Origin: Gemmatimonadaceae bacterium
GTDB taxonomy: Bacteria; Gemmatimonadota; Gemmatimonadetes; Gemmatimonadales; Gemmatimonadaceae
DNA: 14,954 nucleotides
Assembly: GCA_014378185.1 (NCBI GenBank)
Contig: JACMOE010000698.1
Coordinates: 1-14,954, forward strand
Direction of reading: 5' to 3'
In this document: one piece after another, positions 7,155 through 13,935 of the stretch
How the letters are laid out: each line of letters opens with the position of its first letter
How positions within the stretch are numbered: the stretch's first letter is position 1
Position numbers and translations under genes: made by a program
The notes under the pieces: model-generated
Database searches by the model: none
What the model was told of the DNA's origin: nothing
Seen by the model: the letters and a program-made list of their open reading frames with translations, nothing else

Positions 7155-7816
7155 GCGCACAGGCAGACATCGGCCGCCCCGAACCGCGGTGGCCGGCCAT
7201 CGTGGCCGCGTTCGCCTCGGTCGCACTCCATTTCGCGCTGCCGCCGGAGCTGCGGATCGGCCCGCCGGGAGCGCTGGCGCTCATTGTTGTGACGCTGATC
7301 CTCGCGACTCAGGTCACGCGGTGGCGCGGCATGCATGGTGCCAATCAGGTCCTTGGCTACGGCATCCTGCTGGTGCTCACCGGCGGCTTGGTGTTTGGTG
7401 TGGGGGCGCTGCTGAACGCCCTGCTGCACGGCACCGAAAAGGCGCCCGCACTTCTCAAGTCCGGCACCGTGCTCTGGGCCACCAACGTCATCGTGTTCGC
7501 GTTGTGGTACTGGCGCCTTGACGCAGGAGGGCCGAACCAGCGCGAGCGCCTCGATGCCCACACGAAGGGAGCCTTCCTCTTTCCGCAGATGACATTCGCC
7601 GCGCCCAACGGCGGCGACGTCACGATCGCCGAGCAGGAAGGTTGGCGCCCGCACTTCGTGGACTACCTGTTCGTTGCGTTCAACACCAGCACCGCGTTCT
7701 CGCCCACCGATGCTCCGGTGCTCTCGAAATGGGCGAAGGTCGCCATGATGCTCCAGGCGATCATCTCCTTCACCACCGTCGTGCTGGTCGCCGCCCGCGC
7801 CGTGAACATCCTGTAG
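7151..7816 (+). CDS. Polytopic membrane protein with channel-like C-terminal hairpin (DUF1345-like)
   Basis: A 221-residue inner-membrane protein. Hydrophobic segments lie at about residues 15-31, 38-55, 68-92, 106-122 and 196-219, with a charged 125-165 loop. The final part (FVDYLFVAFNTSTAFSPTD at 169-187, then a helix ending AARAVNIL) is laid out like the pore loop plus inner helix of two-TM potassium channels, but the usual TVGYGD filter is replaced by STAFSPTD. DUF1345-family membrane proteins have a similar arrangement; assignment to that family is from memory of its pattern. Function is unknown. ATG 7151 overlaps the acetyltransferase stop. It ends 6 bases from the convergent small minus-strand gene, so the two transcripts must share or lack a terminator. 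Confidence 0.8.
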   Translation: MSAQADIGRPEPRWPAIVAAFASVALHFALPPELRIGPPGALALIVVTLILATQVTRWRGMHGANQVLGYGILLVLTGGLVFGVGALLNALLHGTEKAPALLKSGTVLWATNVIVFALWYWRLDAGGPNQRERLDAHTKGAFLFPQMTFAAPNGGDVTIAEQEGWRPHFVDYLFVAFNTSTAFSPTDAPVLSKWAKVAMMLQAIISFTTVVLVAARAVNIL

Positions 7817-7822
7817 CCGCGC

Positions 7823-8095
7823 TCAGTCCTGCGCGCGCCGCGCCGGTGCAGGGGGGACCAGCCTCGCGCGCATGGTCCAGCGCTCGATCTCGTAGGTCGA
7901 CATGGTACGCCAATCCGGCGGGTAGGGAGCCAGGCGCCGCTTCTCCCCTTCCTCGGATTCGAACACCAGCCAGCCACCGCGGCGCCGGTCGTGCTCCAGC
8001 ATCCGCGCCATTGCACCAGTCAGCGTCGGACTCGCAATTTCGCGCACGGTCCACGCCAGTCCAACGGAGTCGACGAATTCTCGGGATTGCACCAT
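7823..8095 (-). CDS. Small conserved-looking hypothetical protein (90 aa)
   Basis: The 90-residue product is soluble, with no signal or membrane segment. It reads like a genuine compact protein: a REFVDSVGLAWTVREI opening strand/helix, GGWLVFESEEGEKRRLAPYPPDW in the middle, and a YEIERW...ARLVPP end. Proteins of this pattern appear as uncharacterised small proteins in related bacteria, to my recollection; no function is proposed. ATG 8095 is chosen because the frame's earlier GTG codons (8146, 8143) sit inside the hairpin at 8134-8164; neither start has a clear ribosome site. It lies downstream of the lipoprotein gene on the same strand, separated by that hairpin, and converges on the DUF1345-like gene. 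Confidence 0.65.
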   Translation of the reverse strand: MVQSREFVDSVGLAWTVREIASPTLTGAMARMLEHDRRRGGWLVFESEEGEKRRLAPYPPDWRTMSTYEIERWTMRARLVPPAPARRAQD

Positions 8096-8133
8096 AGCGG
8101 TCGCGGTGCTGAAGGGCGATTGCGCATGCGGAA

Positions 8134-8164
8134 CGCTGCGCACCACAACATACGGTGCGCAGCG
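8134..8164 (-). terminator. Strong hairpin downstream of the lipoprotein gene
   Basis: Arms CGCTGCGCACC (8134-8144) and GGTGCGCAGCG (8154-8164) are perfectly complementary over 11 bp, with a 9-base loop. It begins 27 bases past the lipoprotein stop on the minus strand. Only a short TT follows, so it lacks a classic T tract. It is the most likely 3' end of the lipoprotein transcript and argues against translation of the small downstream gene starting inside it. Confidence 0.65.
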
Positions 8165-8191
8165 ACGAGCTCGCCAGTCCTGCTTGCGGCT

Positions 8192-9337
8192 CTACTGATA
8201 CTGGATGTACAGCGGGCGCGGATTCAGGCGCAACACCTCGGACGGCGTGAGCATCTGATCGCCCTTCTTGACGTCGTTGTGGAAAAACAGCTTGAAGCCC
8301 GTGAACTGGACCGGCTCCGCCTTCACATAGTCGTGGTACGAATCGAACTTGAGCCAGGGCGGGCCCCACCCGTCCATGTCCATCACCACCTGGACGTGCG
8401 GCGTGAAGCGAATGTCCTTTGAGTTCGTCACCATCTTCCGCGTGAAGCGGTGCACGACGAGAATCTTTGGCGGAAGGTTCTTCGACGTAGCGATGTCGTC
8501 CAGGAATTTCACGGCCCAATTGATGTCCCGCGCGTCCAGGGTGCCGATCTTGGTGCCGGGTACTGCTCCCGAGGTCGCCATCGCGAACTCGGGATCGATG
8601 CCGAGATGCACATCGGGGTTCTCCAGGAACGTCTTCAGCCGCGGAAGCTCGGCCTGCAAGCTACTCTTGCCGATTTGCACGTCCATGAAAAGCAGGGCGT
8701 GCTTCGCCTTCGCCCAGGCATAGATCGTGTTCGTCATCGTATCGAACATCTGCGTGCGGTACAACCCGTTCTTGCCCGGCGTTCCGGATGCCACGGTGAC
8801 GATGACGTGCAACGCCGGAATGACGGGGTGGGACGGATCGGCCTTCGCCCACCGTGCCACTTCCCGGTCCAGCTTCGCGAGCATTTCATCCTTGGGATAT
8901 TCTCCGAGCACGCCCATCTTCTTCACCAGCGGATTTCCATAGAACGCCACAACGCGATTCGCCGGGAAAATGGCGCCCGGAAGTGGTGCCGGCATCTTGA
9001 CCGGCCACTTCTTGTCCAGGAGGTTGTCGGCCTTGGTCATGCTTGCCAGGGCGATGCTGTCGCGATGCGTCCGCTTGGCAGACTCGCCTGCCGGCAGGGC
9101 GACATCCTGCACCGCGGCACCCGACGTACCCGAGGAAGCACCTGCCGGTGCAGTCGCCGCGCGGACGAAGGTGGCCTTTCGCGCGGTGTCGGTGATCACC
9201 TCACCACCGGCGGTGGACCGAGGCGTTACGGACACGGAATCAGCCGGAATGTTCTTGTCGGCGCATCCGGAAAACGCGGCCGCAAGGGTGACGAGCGCTG
9301 CGGCGGCGAGTCGCTGACTGGAAAATGAACGAAACAT
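8192..9337 (-). CDS. Secreted lipoprotein of unknown function, possible TIM-barrel-like domain
   Basis: A 381-residue protein with a lipoprotein signal: MFRSFSSQRL, a hydrophobic run, then a lipobox-like FSGC (Cys25). A Ser/Thr/Ala-rich linker to about residue 100 precedes a roughly 270-residue domain. Its strand-helix rhythm (VVAFYGNP, LHVIVTVA, HALLFMDVQIGK, VHLGIDPEFAM, KILVVHRF, VQVVMDMDGWG, FKLFFHND) suggests a (beta/alpha)8 barrel. Asp/Glu at strand ends (LGIDPEF, MDMDGWG) would suit a hydrolase-like site, but no catalytic family is recognised. ATG 9337 is preferred; GTG 9343 adds two residues. It is divergent from the MarR gene, and a good promoter candidate sits at 9395-9423. A terminator hairpin follows. 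Confidence 0.85.
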   Translation of the reverse strand: MFRSFSSQRLAAAALVTLAAAFSGCADKNIPADSVSVTPRSTAGGEVITDTARKATFVRAATAPAGASSGTSGAAVQDVALPAGESAKRTHRDSIALASMTKADNLLDKKWPVKMPAPLPGAIFPANRVVAFYGNPLVKKMGVLGEYPKDEMLAKLDREVARWAKADPSHPVIPALHVIVTVASGTPGKNGLYRTQMFDTMTNTIYAWAKAKHALLFMDVQIGKSSLQAELPRLKTFLENPDVHLGIDPEFAMATSGAVPGTKIGTLDARDINWAVKFLDDIATSKNLPPKILVVHRFTRKMVTNSKDIRFTPHVQVVMDMDGWGPPWLKFDSYHDYVKAEPVQFTGFKLFFHNDVKKGDQMLTPSEVLRLNPRPLYIQYQ

Positions 9338-9394
9338 GTGCACGGCGATGGGTAGACAGAGGGAAGGTGCGTGACAGGCAAGGGCTCCTGCGGG

Positions 9395-9423
9395 ATGCTA
9401 GCAAGCATTTGTGCAAGCGCCAA
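9395..9423 (-). promoter_or_regulatory. Candidate sigma70-type promoter of the lipoprotein gene with overlapping dyad
   Basis: Reading the minus strand, TTGGCG (9423-9418) and TAGCAT (9400-9395) are separated by exactly 17 bases, each matching 4 of 6 consensus positions. The implied transcript would start about 50 bases before ATG 9337. The -10 overlaps a dyad, ATGCT-AGCA-AGCAT (9395-9408), and GCAAGC is repeated 12 bases apart (9401-9406 and 9413-9418). Given the divergent MarR gene, this could be the MarR operator. The match is by eye only. Confidence 0.4.
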
Positions 9424-9498
9424 GCCCTTATCTTTCCAACAGGCAGCCCGCCCTCGTCCCACGTTGACTCTCCGCCCTCCAGACCAGTAGCGTTCGGC

Positions 9499-9939
9499 AT
9501 GTCAGACTGTGGCGGTTCCCAGGGCAAACCTGGTTGCGCACTCACCCTGCTTCTCCTCGACGCCGCGCGCGCCGTGGAGGCACGAGCGGAGATTGCCCTG
9601 TCCGAGGTAGGCCTCTCGCTGGCCAAGCTCGGCGCCCTGCGGCACCTGGTCATTGCCGCAAAGCCGCTGTCGCTCTCACACCTGGCCGAACGGCACTGCT
9701 GCGGCAAGTCGAACGTGACGCAGCTCGTGGATCGGCTCGCCGCGGATGGATTTGTGGCGCGCGTGGCCGATCCGGAGGATCGCCGGTCCATCCGCGCAGA
9801 AGTCACCCCCGATGGTCGCGCGGCGTACGACCGCGCCAGCATGCTCCTCGCCGATCTCGAGCGGGACCTCGATTCCCGGCTCGGCGCCGTCCCGCGCGCG
9901 GAGTTCGCGCGCCAGCTTGCCGCGCTGCGCGAAGGCTAG
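9499..9939 (+). CDS. MarR-family transcriptional regulator
   Basis: A 146-residue dimeric winged-helix regulator. The HTH is at about 58-81 (LSLSHLAERHCCGKSNVTQLVDRL), and the wing has the family signature DPEDRRS (91-97) followed by EVTPDGRAA. MarR proteins usually repress divergent or adjacent genes until a phenolic ligand or oxidant releases them. This one has an unusual Cys pair (67-68) in the HTH, plus Cys4 and Cys13 near the N-terminus, where redox-sensing MarR proteins such as OhrR carry their sensor cysteine; redox control is inference. ATG 9499 is chosen because the frame's upstream extension (to 9325) runs through the promoter region and antisense to the lipoprotein start. It converges with mgtE, 3 bases apart. 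Confidence 0.9.
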   Translation: MSDCGGSQGKPGCALTLLLLDAARAVEARAEIALSEVGLSLAKLGALRHLVIAAKPLSLSHLAERHCCGKSNVTQLVDRLAADGFVARVADPEDRRSIRAEVTPDGRAAYDRASMLLADLERDLDSRLGAVPRAEFARQLAALREG

Positions 9940-9942
9940 CCG

Positions 9943-11343
9943 CTACCCGGGCAGCAGCGTGCCTCGCAGGATGAGTGTCGCCACGCTGAAGTAGATGATC
10001 AGGCCGGTCACGTCGACCAGCGTGGCCACGAACGGCGCCGACGCGCTCGCCGGGTCGAACCCCAGTCGTTTCAGCAGGAACGGGAACATCGACCCTGCCA
10101 GCGAGCCGAACATCACCACGCCAACCAGGGCGCCGCCGATCGTCATGGCGATCTTTGCGTAATGCGGGCCGTAGTCGTACAGGCCCACGCGCTGCCACAC
10201 CAGGATGCGCACGATGCCGATGATCCCCAGGATCACGCCAAGCACCAGCCCCGTCGGCAGCTCGCGCGCCGCAATCTTCCAGAAGTCGCGCAGCTTCACT
10301 TCCCCCAGCGCAATCGCCCGGATGATGAGCGAGGTCGCCTGCGAGCCCGAATTTCCCCCGGAGCTCATGATGAGTGGAATGAACATGCTGAGGACGACCG
10401 CCTTCTCGATCTGGTGCTCGTAGTGCTGCATCGCCGTGGCCGTGAGCATCTCCGAGAGGAACAGCGCGCAGAGCCAGCCGGCGCGCTTCTTCAACATCGC
10501 CACGAAGCCGATATCCAGGTACGGCGCGTCCAGCGCCTCCATGCCGCCGAACTTCTGGGCATCCTCGGTTTGCTCACGTACGATCGCGTCGATCACGTCG
10601 TCAACCGTCACGATGCCGAGCACGTGCATCGCGTCGTCCACCACCGGGACAGCGAGCAGGTTGTACTTGGAAATGATCCGCGCCACCTCCTCCCGATCCG
10701 TCGAGACACGCACGGTGATGGGCGCGCGCACGTCGCCCACACTGGACAACGACGCGGCGGGATCGGCGAGCATCAGCTCGCGTAGCGACACGGTGTGCAC
10801 AAGGGAATTGCTTGCCGCATCGATGACGTAGATGGCGTAGATCGTCTCCTTGGCCCGCCCTACCTCGCGGATGTACGAGAGCGCCTGATCGACGCGCCAC
10901 GCGGAGGGGACCGCGACGAATTCCGTCGTCATGATCCCGCCCGCCGTGTGCGGATCGAACCTCAGCAGCCCCGTGAGCGTCTGGCGCGTCGGGACCGGCA
11001 GCAGCCCGAGCAGCCGGTCGCGATGCGGCGAGTCCAGTTCGCGAAAGAGGTCGGCCTGCTGGTCCGCCGACATTGCCTCGATGAGTGGGAGGGCATCGGC
11101 ATCCTCCATCCGTGCAATGATGTCATGCCGGTGGTTCGAGAGTTCCGGGTCGTCGAACACCTGCACGGACATCGCGAACGGCATGGCTGCCATGACACGC
11201 GCCGCCGCATCGGCGGGCAAGTCGCGCAACGCCTCGGCGATATCCGGCGGCCGCATGCCCTCGAGCGCCGCTTCGAGGTCGCTCGGGTCGGAATGGAGGA
11301 GGTACAGCAGCTCGCGGGCGGTGGCAGGTGCGATGGTGGGCAT
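9943..11343 (-). CDS. mgtE: Magnesium transporter MgtE
   Basis: A 466-residue Mg2+ channel/transporter of the inner membrane, full length. Domains in order: the cytoplasmic MgtE N domain (about 20-130), a CBS pair (about 137-258, starting at TAGGIMTTEFVAV and ending VTVDDVIDAI), the plug helix, and a five-helix membrane domain (about 285-462). Diagnostic motifs are PLIMSSGGNSGSQ (323-335) and ASAPFVATLVDVTGLIIYF (434-452); Asp444 corresponds to the pore Asp known to bind Mg2+ in Thermus MgtE. In the family, the N and CBS domains close the pore at high cytoplasmic Mg2+. No good ribosome site is visible before ATG 11343. It lies 67 bases downstream of the lytic transglycosylase on the same strand, with no clear terminator between them, so read-through is possible. 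Confidence 0.97.
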   Translation of the reverse strand: MPTIAPATARELLYLLHSDPSDLEAALEGMRPPDIAEALRDLPADAAARVMAAMPFAMSVQVFDDPELSNHRHDIIARMEDADALPLIEAMSADQQADLFRELDSPHRDRLLGLLPVPTRQTLTGLLRFDPHTAGGIMTTEFVAVPSAWRVDQALSYIREVGRAKETIYAIYVIDAASNSLVHTVSLRELMLADPAASLSSVGDVRAPITVRVSTDREEVARIISKYNLLAVPVVDDAMHVLGIVTVDDVIDAIVREQTEDAQKFGGMEALDAPYLDIGFVAMLKKRAGWLCALFLSEMLTATAMQHYEHQIEKAVVLSMFIPLIMSSGGNSGSQATSLIIRAIALGEVKLRDFWKIAARELPTGLVLGVILGIIGIVRILVWQRVGLYDYGPHYAKIAMTIGGALVGVVMFGSLAGSMFPFLLKRLGFDPASASAPFVATLVDVTGLIIYFSVATLILRGTLLPG

Positions 11344-11410
11344 GGGCGGTATGGGGAGGACGCGACGCCAGGTTGGTCGCGCTGGACGGAACGGCGAGGA
11401 CTGCCGCGGA

Positions 11411-12613
11411 TCAGGGCGTCGGGATGATAACGTTGATCGGCTTCGGCAGCTTCAAGGGGGACTGGGACTTGGCAGCCGGCGACCGGCGCTTCGGTGGCAC
11501 GGCTCTCTTCTTCGCGGCAGCTTTGCCGGACACCGGCTTCGCCCTCGCCTTCCTGGCCGGTACCTTTCGCGATGACGGCTTCGCGGCACTCACACGCTTG
11601 GTGGCGGCCGCCGGCGCGCTGGCAGCTGTAGGAGCAGTCACCGGGGGGGCGGTCGCGGGACGGCTCGGCACAGGCGCGGCCGGCTGGGGCGAAGCAGTGG
11701 GCGCCGACGCTGATGGGGCAGCAGCGGGCGTTGCCACTGATCCGGCGGATATTTCAGTGGTGGTGGATGGCTGCTGCGTCCCGTTGGTCTTGCCGAACAG
11801 GCCGGCGATGAATGGTTTGCCGATGCATTCATAAAATCCCCGCCCATCGCAGATGGACTTGGCCGACCCTTCCACGAAGCGTTGCACCTTGTCGGGGTAG
11901 GTGTGGCACCGCGGCGTGTTGGTGCCTTTCACGCAGCCGTTGTAGCGCAGCAACGCCGTCTGCCAGTCGCGATCCGTGGTCTGGCCCGACTTGGTCCTGG
12001 GGCGAAAGTACTGGCTCAGGATGAACACGCCGTACTTCACGTTCGTCGAGTCGGTGGCGATGTCCTTGCCGAACAACGCCGACATCTCCTTCGTGAGCCA
12101 CACCTTGGGATAGACCTGCATCAATCCCACCGCGCCCACGTTCGACGTCGCCTTCGAGATGAACCGGGCGTTTTCGGTAAGCATCACGCCGAAGATGATG
12201 GCGGGCGAGATGCCGCGCACGTACGCCTCTCGCACCGCGAACTGCGCGATGGAATCCGCCCGCGCGGAATCCACCTGCTTCAAGCGCATCACATCCTCGA
12301 AGAAGTTTCGCTTTTCCGCCTGGAACTTCGCCGTCGCCATGAGCTGGTCCACGTGGGTGCTGTCATTCGGCGCAATGCCGGGGGCATGCTTGCGAAGCGC
12401 GTCGCCGAGTGTGCCGCTCGTCGAATAGATCGGCCGCGTATTCGCCACGGTGTACACGATGACTGCGACCAGCAGGATGCCGAGCGCGACCGCACGGAGA
12501 ACGTACACCAGGCCGGACGGGCGTTGCTTGCCCCCGCGCCGCCCCTTGTCTCGCTCACCCTCGCGACGGTCGCCCTGCCCCCGGCGCTCCGCCACGCTGT
12601 CCTCCTCCGCCAT
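11411..12613 (-). CDS. Membrane-anchored SLT lytic transglycosylase with basic AKP-rich tail
   Basis: A 400-residue peptidoglycan-cleaving enzyme. A charged cytoplasmic N-terminus (1-33) is followed by one membrane helix (34-56), which places the rest in the periplasm. The SLT domain (about 125-235) has the catalytic Glu147 in GVMLTENARF (the family usual is ES, here EN), the GAVGLMQVYP motif (160-169), and LLRYNGC (221-227). Four Cys at 227, 236, 255 and 263 could form disulfides. After residue 290 comes a Pro/Ala/Thr-rich spacer, then a Lys/Arg/Ala-rich stretch (about 339-383) like histone H1 tails, perhaps binding anionic wall polymers. ATG 12613 is chosen because a longer reading (12715) would overlap the small membrane gene in another frame; no ribosome site is seen, so coupling to that gene 7 bases upstream is likely. 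Confidence 0.9.
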   Translation of the reverse strand: MAEEDSVAERRGQGDRREGERDKGRRGGKQRPSGLVYVLRAVALGILLVAVIVYTVANTRPIYSTSGTLGDALRKHAPGIAPNDSTHVDQLMATAKFQAEKRNFFEDVMRLKQVDSARADSIAQFAVREAYVRGISPAIIFGVMLTENARFISKATSNVGAVGLMQVYPKVWLTKEMSALFGKDIATDSTNVKYGVFILSQYFRPRTKSGQTTDRDWQTALLRYNGCVKGTNTPRCHTYPDKVQRFVEGSAKSICDGRGFYECIGKPFIAGLFGKTNGTQQPSTTTEISAGSVATPAAAPSASAPTASPQPAAPVPSRPATAPPVTAPTAASAPAAATKRVSAAKPSSRKVPARKARAKPVSGKAAAKKRAVPPKRRSPAAKSQSPLKLPKPINVIIPTP

Positions 12614-12620
12614 GCGTCGA

Positions 12621-12749
12621 TTAACGGAAAATGGCGAAGTGGCCGAGGAGCCACCACAGGACGAGAAATATGAGCACGATGTTGAAGTACCCCACTCCCA
12701 TCGTTTTCGCGCCATGTCCCGCGGCGAGGCCGCGCAGCAGCTTGCTCAT
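12621..12749 (-). CDS. 42-residue single-pass membrane protein
   Basis: A short product starting MSKLLRGLAAGHGAKTM, then a strongly hydrophobic helix (YFNIVLIFLVLWWLLG, about 20-35), ending HFAIFR. The VLWWLLG pattern resembles very small Lmo0937/DUF5670-type membrane proteins, which have no known role. ATG 12749 has GGGA a few bases upstream. It stops 7 bases before the lytic transglycosylase start, so the two are probably co-translated and the peptide may assist that enzyme (inference). The frame extends upstream to 12851, but the extra residues look unconserved and cross a perfect palindrome. Confidence 0.6.
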   Translation of the reverse strand: MSKLLRGLAAGHGAKTMGVGYFNIVLIFLVLWWLLGHFAIFR

Positions 12750-12801
12750 TGTCCCGCGCTCCGGGTGAGGTGTCAGCACGCCAAAGTGCAGAAGCCGTAC
12801 C

Positions 12802-12815
12802 GACTTCCGGAAGTC
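12802..12815. promoter_or_regulatory. Perfect 14-bp palindrome between M23 and small-membrane genes
   Basis: GACTTCCGGAAGTC is a perfect palindrome in the 131-base gap (12750-12880) after the M23 peptidase stop. With no loop it is better suited to a dimeric DNA-binding protein than to a hairpin terminator. No convincing -35/-10 pair lies beside it. A 14-bp palindrome is expected about once by chance in a window this size, so its position is the only support. Confidence 0.25.
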
Positions 12816-12880
12816 CGCGCCGTCATCGACGCCCAGGTGGGTCGGCCTCACGGGCAGCGGAGCCCATCCACCGCGCGGAT

Positions 12881-13933
12881 CTATGGGCGCTGGGGCGTGG
12901 AATCGTCCTTTGCGGCCGCTGCGCCGGCCGTCGACGAGGGCATCGGCACTTCCGGAGTGGCGCCCACGCGTGGCAGCCGGAAGCGTGCGGGGTCTACCTG
13001 TCGCCCGTTCACGGCAACTTCGTAGTGCAGGTGAGGTCCGGTGGTGAGGCCGCTGGAACCCACCGTGGCGATGGTCGCACCGCGCGTCACGTTCTCACCC
13101 ACGTGCACGACTACGGACCGCAAGTGCGCGTAGCGGGTGCTGATGCCATCGGCGTGGGCAATTTCCACGGTCAGTCCCAGAGCGAAGTTGCGGCCAACGT
13201 AGGTCACCCTGCCTGCCGCGGGCGCCGAAACGTGCGTGCCGCGCGCCGCGGCGATGTCAATTCCCAGGTGGGGCCGGACGACGTGCAGGAGAGGGTGGCG
13301 GCGGGCGTGACTGAAGCCGCTCACGATGGCTCCGATCACCGGAAGATCTAAAACGCGCGCCGTGGCCACGTGTGCTCCAGGGACAGTCCGGGCAAGGATC
13401 CGGGCCACCAGCGGACGTCGCATGATCGTGGCGTTCGATCCGCCCGTCATTGGCGTCGTGGTGGGATCGGTTGCAGCGGTTTCTGTTGCGCCTCCCTCAG
13501 CAAGTACGGCACGGGCCAGCGTCAGGGAGTCTTCGAGGGTGCTCAAGCGAGCGCGAAGGGAAGCAACCTCGACGGCCGATGCCATGCCGTCGGGACCGTC
13601 CAGGGCGACGATCACGGCCGTCACCGCGCTGGCGGCAAGCAGCAGGAGCGCCACGAGCCCGCCGAGAACGGCACGAGCCTGCCATCGCGCCAGGGTGAAT
13701 GTGCGCGTGCGCGCGCCAGGCGTGGGGGGGACCAGCAGCACGTGCCACGGTCGGTACTGCACAGGTCCTTCGCGCCGCATCGGCAACTGCCGGGATCGCG
13801 GATCGGCGTGCTGGGCGGGTATCGGACGCGGCGGAGTGGCGCCGCGAATGGGAATGATGGCGGAAGCGGCTGGCAGTCCGGCTGCCGGCATGACGACGCC
13901 CGTGTATCGCGGCGTAGAGCGGTGCATCGGCAC
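12881..13933 (-). CDS. Membrane-anchored M23 family metallopeptidase (LytM-type)
   Basis: A 350-residue zinc endopeptidase that cuts peptide cross-links of peptidoglycan. A Pro-rich cytoplasmic N-terminus (1-80) leads to one membrane helix (87-111), a short coiled-coil-like segment (119-146), and the M23 domain (about 200-318) in the periplasm. Zinc and catalytic residues are all present: His222 and Asp226 (HLGID), His270 (YAH), and His301/His303 (HLH). The protein is expected to be active, unlike EnvC/NlpD-type degenerate relatives. GTG 13933 follows the bactofilin stop after 2 bases, so coupling is likely; ATG 13927, or Met52 just before the conserved RPWHVLLVPP stretch, are alternatives, and none has a good ribosome site. 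In known systems, M23 peptidases linked to bactofilins set cell shape. Confidence 0.9.
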   Translation of the reverse strand: MPMHRSTPRYTGVVMPAAGLPAASAIIPIRGATPPRPIPAQHADPRSRQLPMRREGPVQYRPWHVLLVPPTPGARTRTFTLARWQARAVLGGLVALLLLAASAVTAVIVALDGPDGMASAVEVASLRARLSTLEDSLTLARAVLAEGGATETAATDPTTTPMTGGSNATIMRRPLVARILARTVPGAHVATARVLDLPVIGAIVSGFSHARRHPLLHVVRPHLGIDIAAARGTHVSAPAAGRVTYVGRNFALGLTVEIAHADGISTRYAHLRSVVVHVGENVTRGATIATVGSSGLTTGPHLHYEVAVNGRQVDPARFRLPRVGATPEVPMPSSTAGAAAAKDDSTPQRP

Positions 13934-13935
13934 GG

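Noticed and set aside
8450..9328. Plus-strand 292-codon frame opposite the lipoprotein gene
   Set aside because: Arg/His-rich and without domain or signal; the minus strand encodes a coherent lipoprotein with signal and fold-like pattern.
11456..11728. Ala/Lys/Pro low-complexity coding as a tandem DNA repeat or CRISPR-like array
   Set aside because: The repetition is at amino-acid composition level only; no fixed-length DNA repeat unit with spacers is present.
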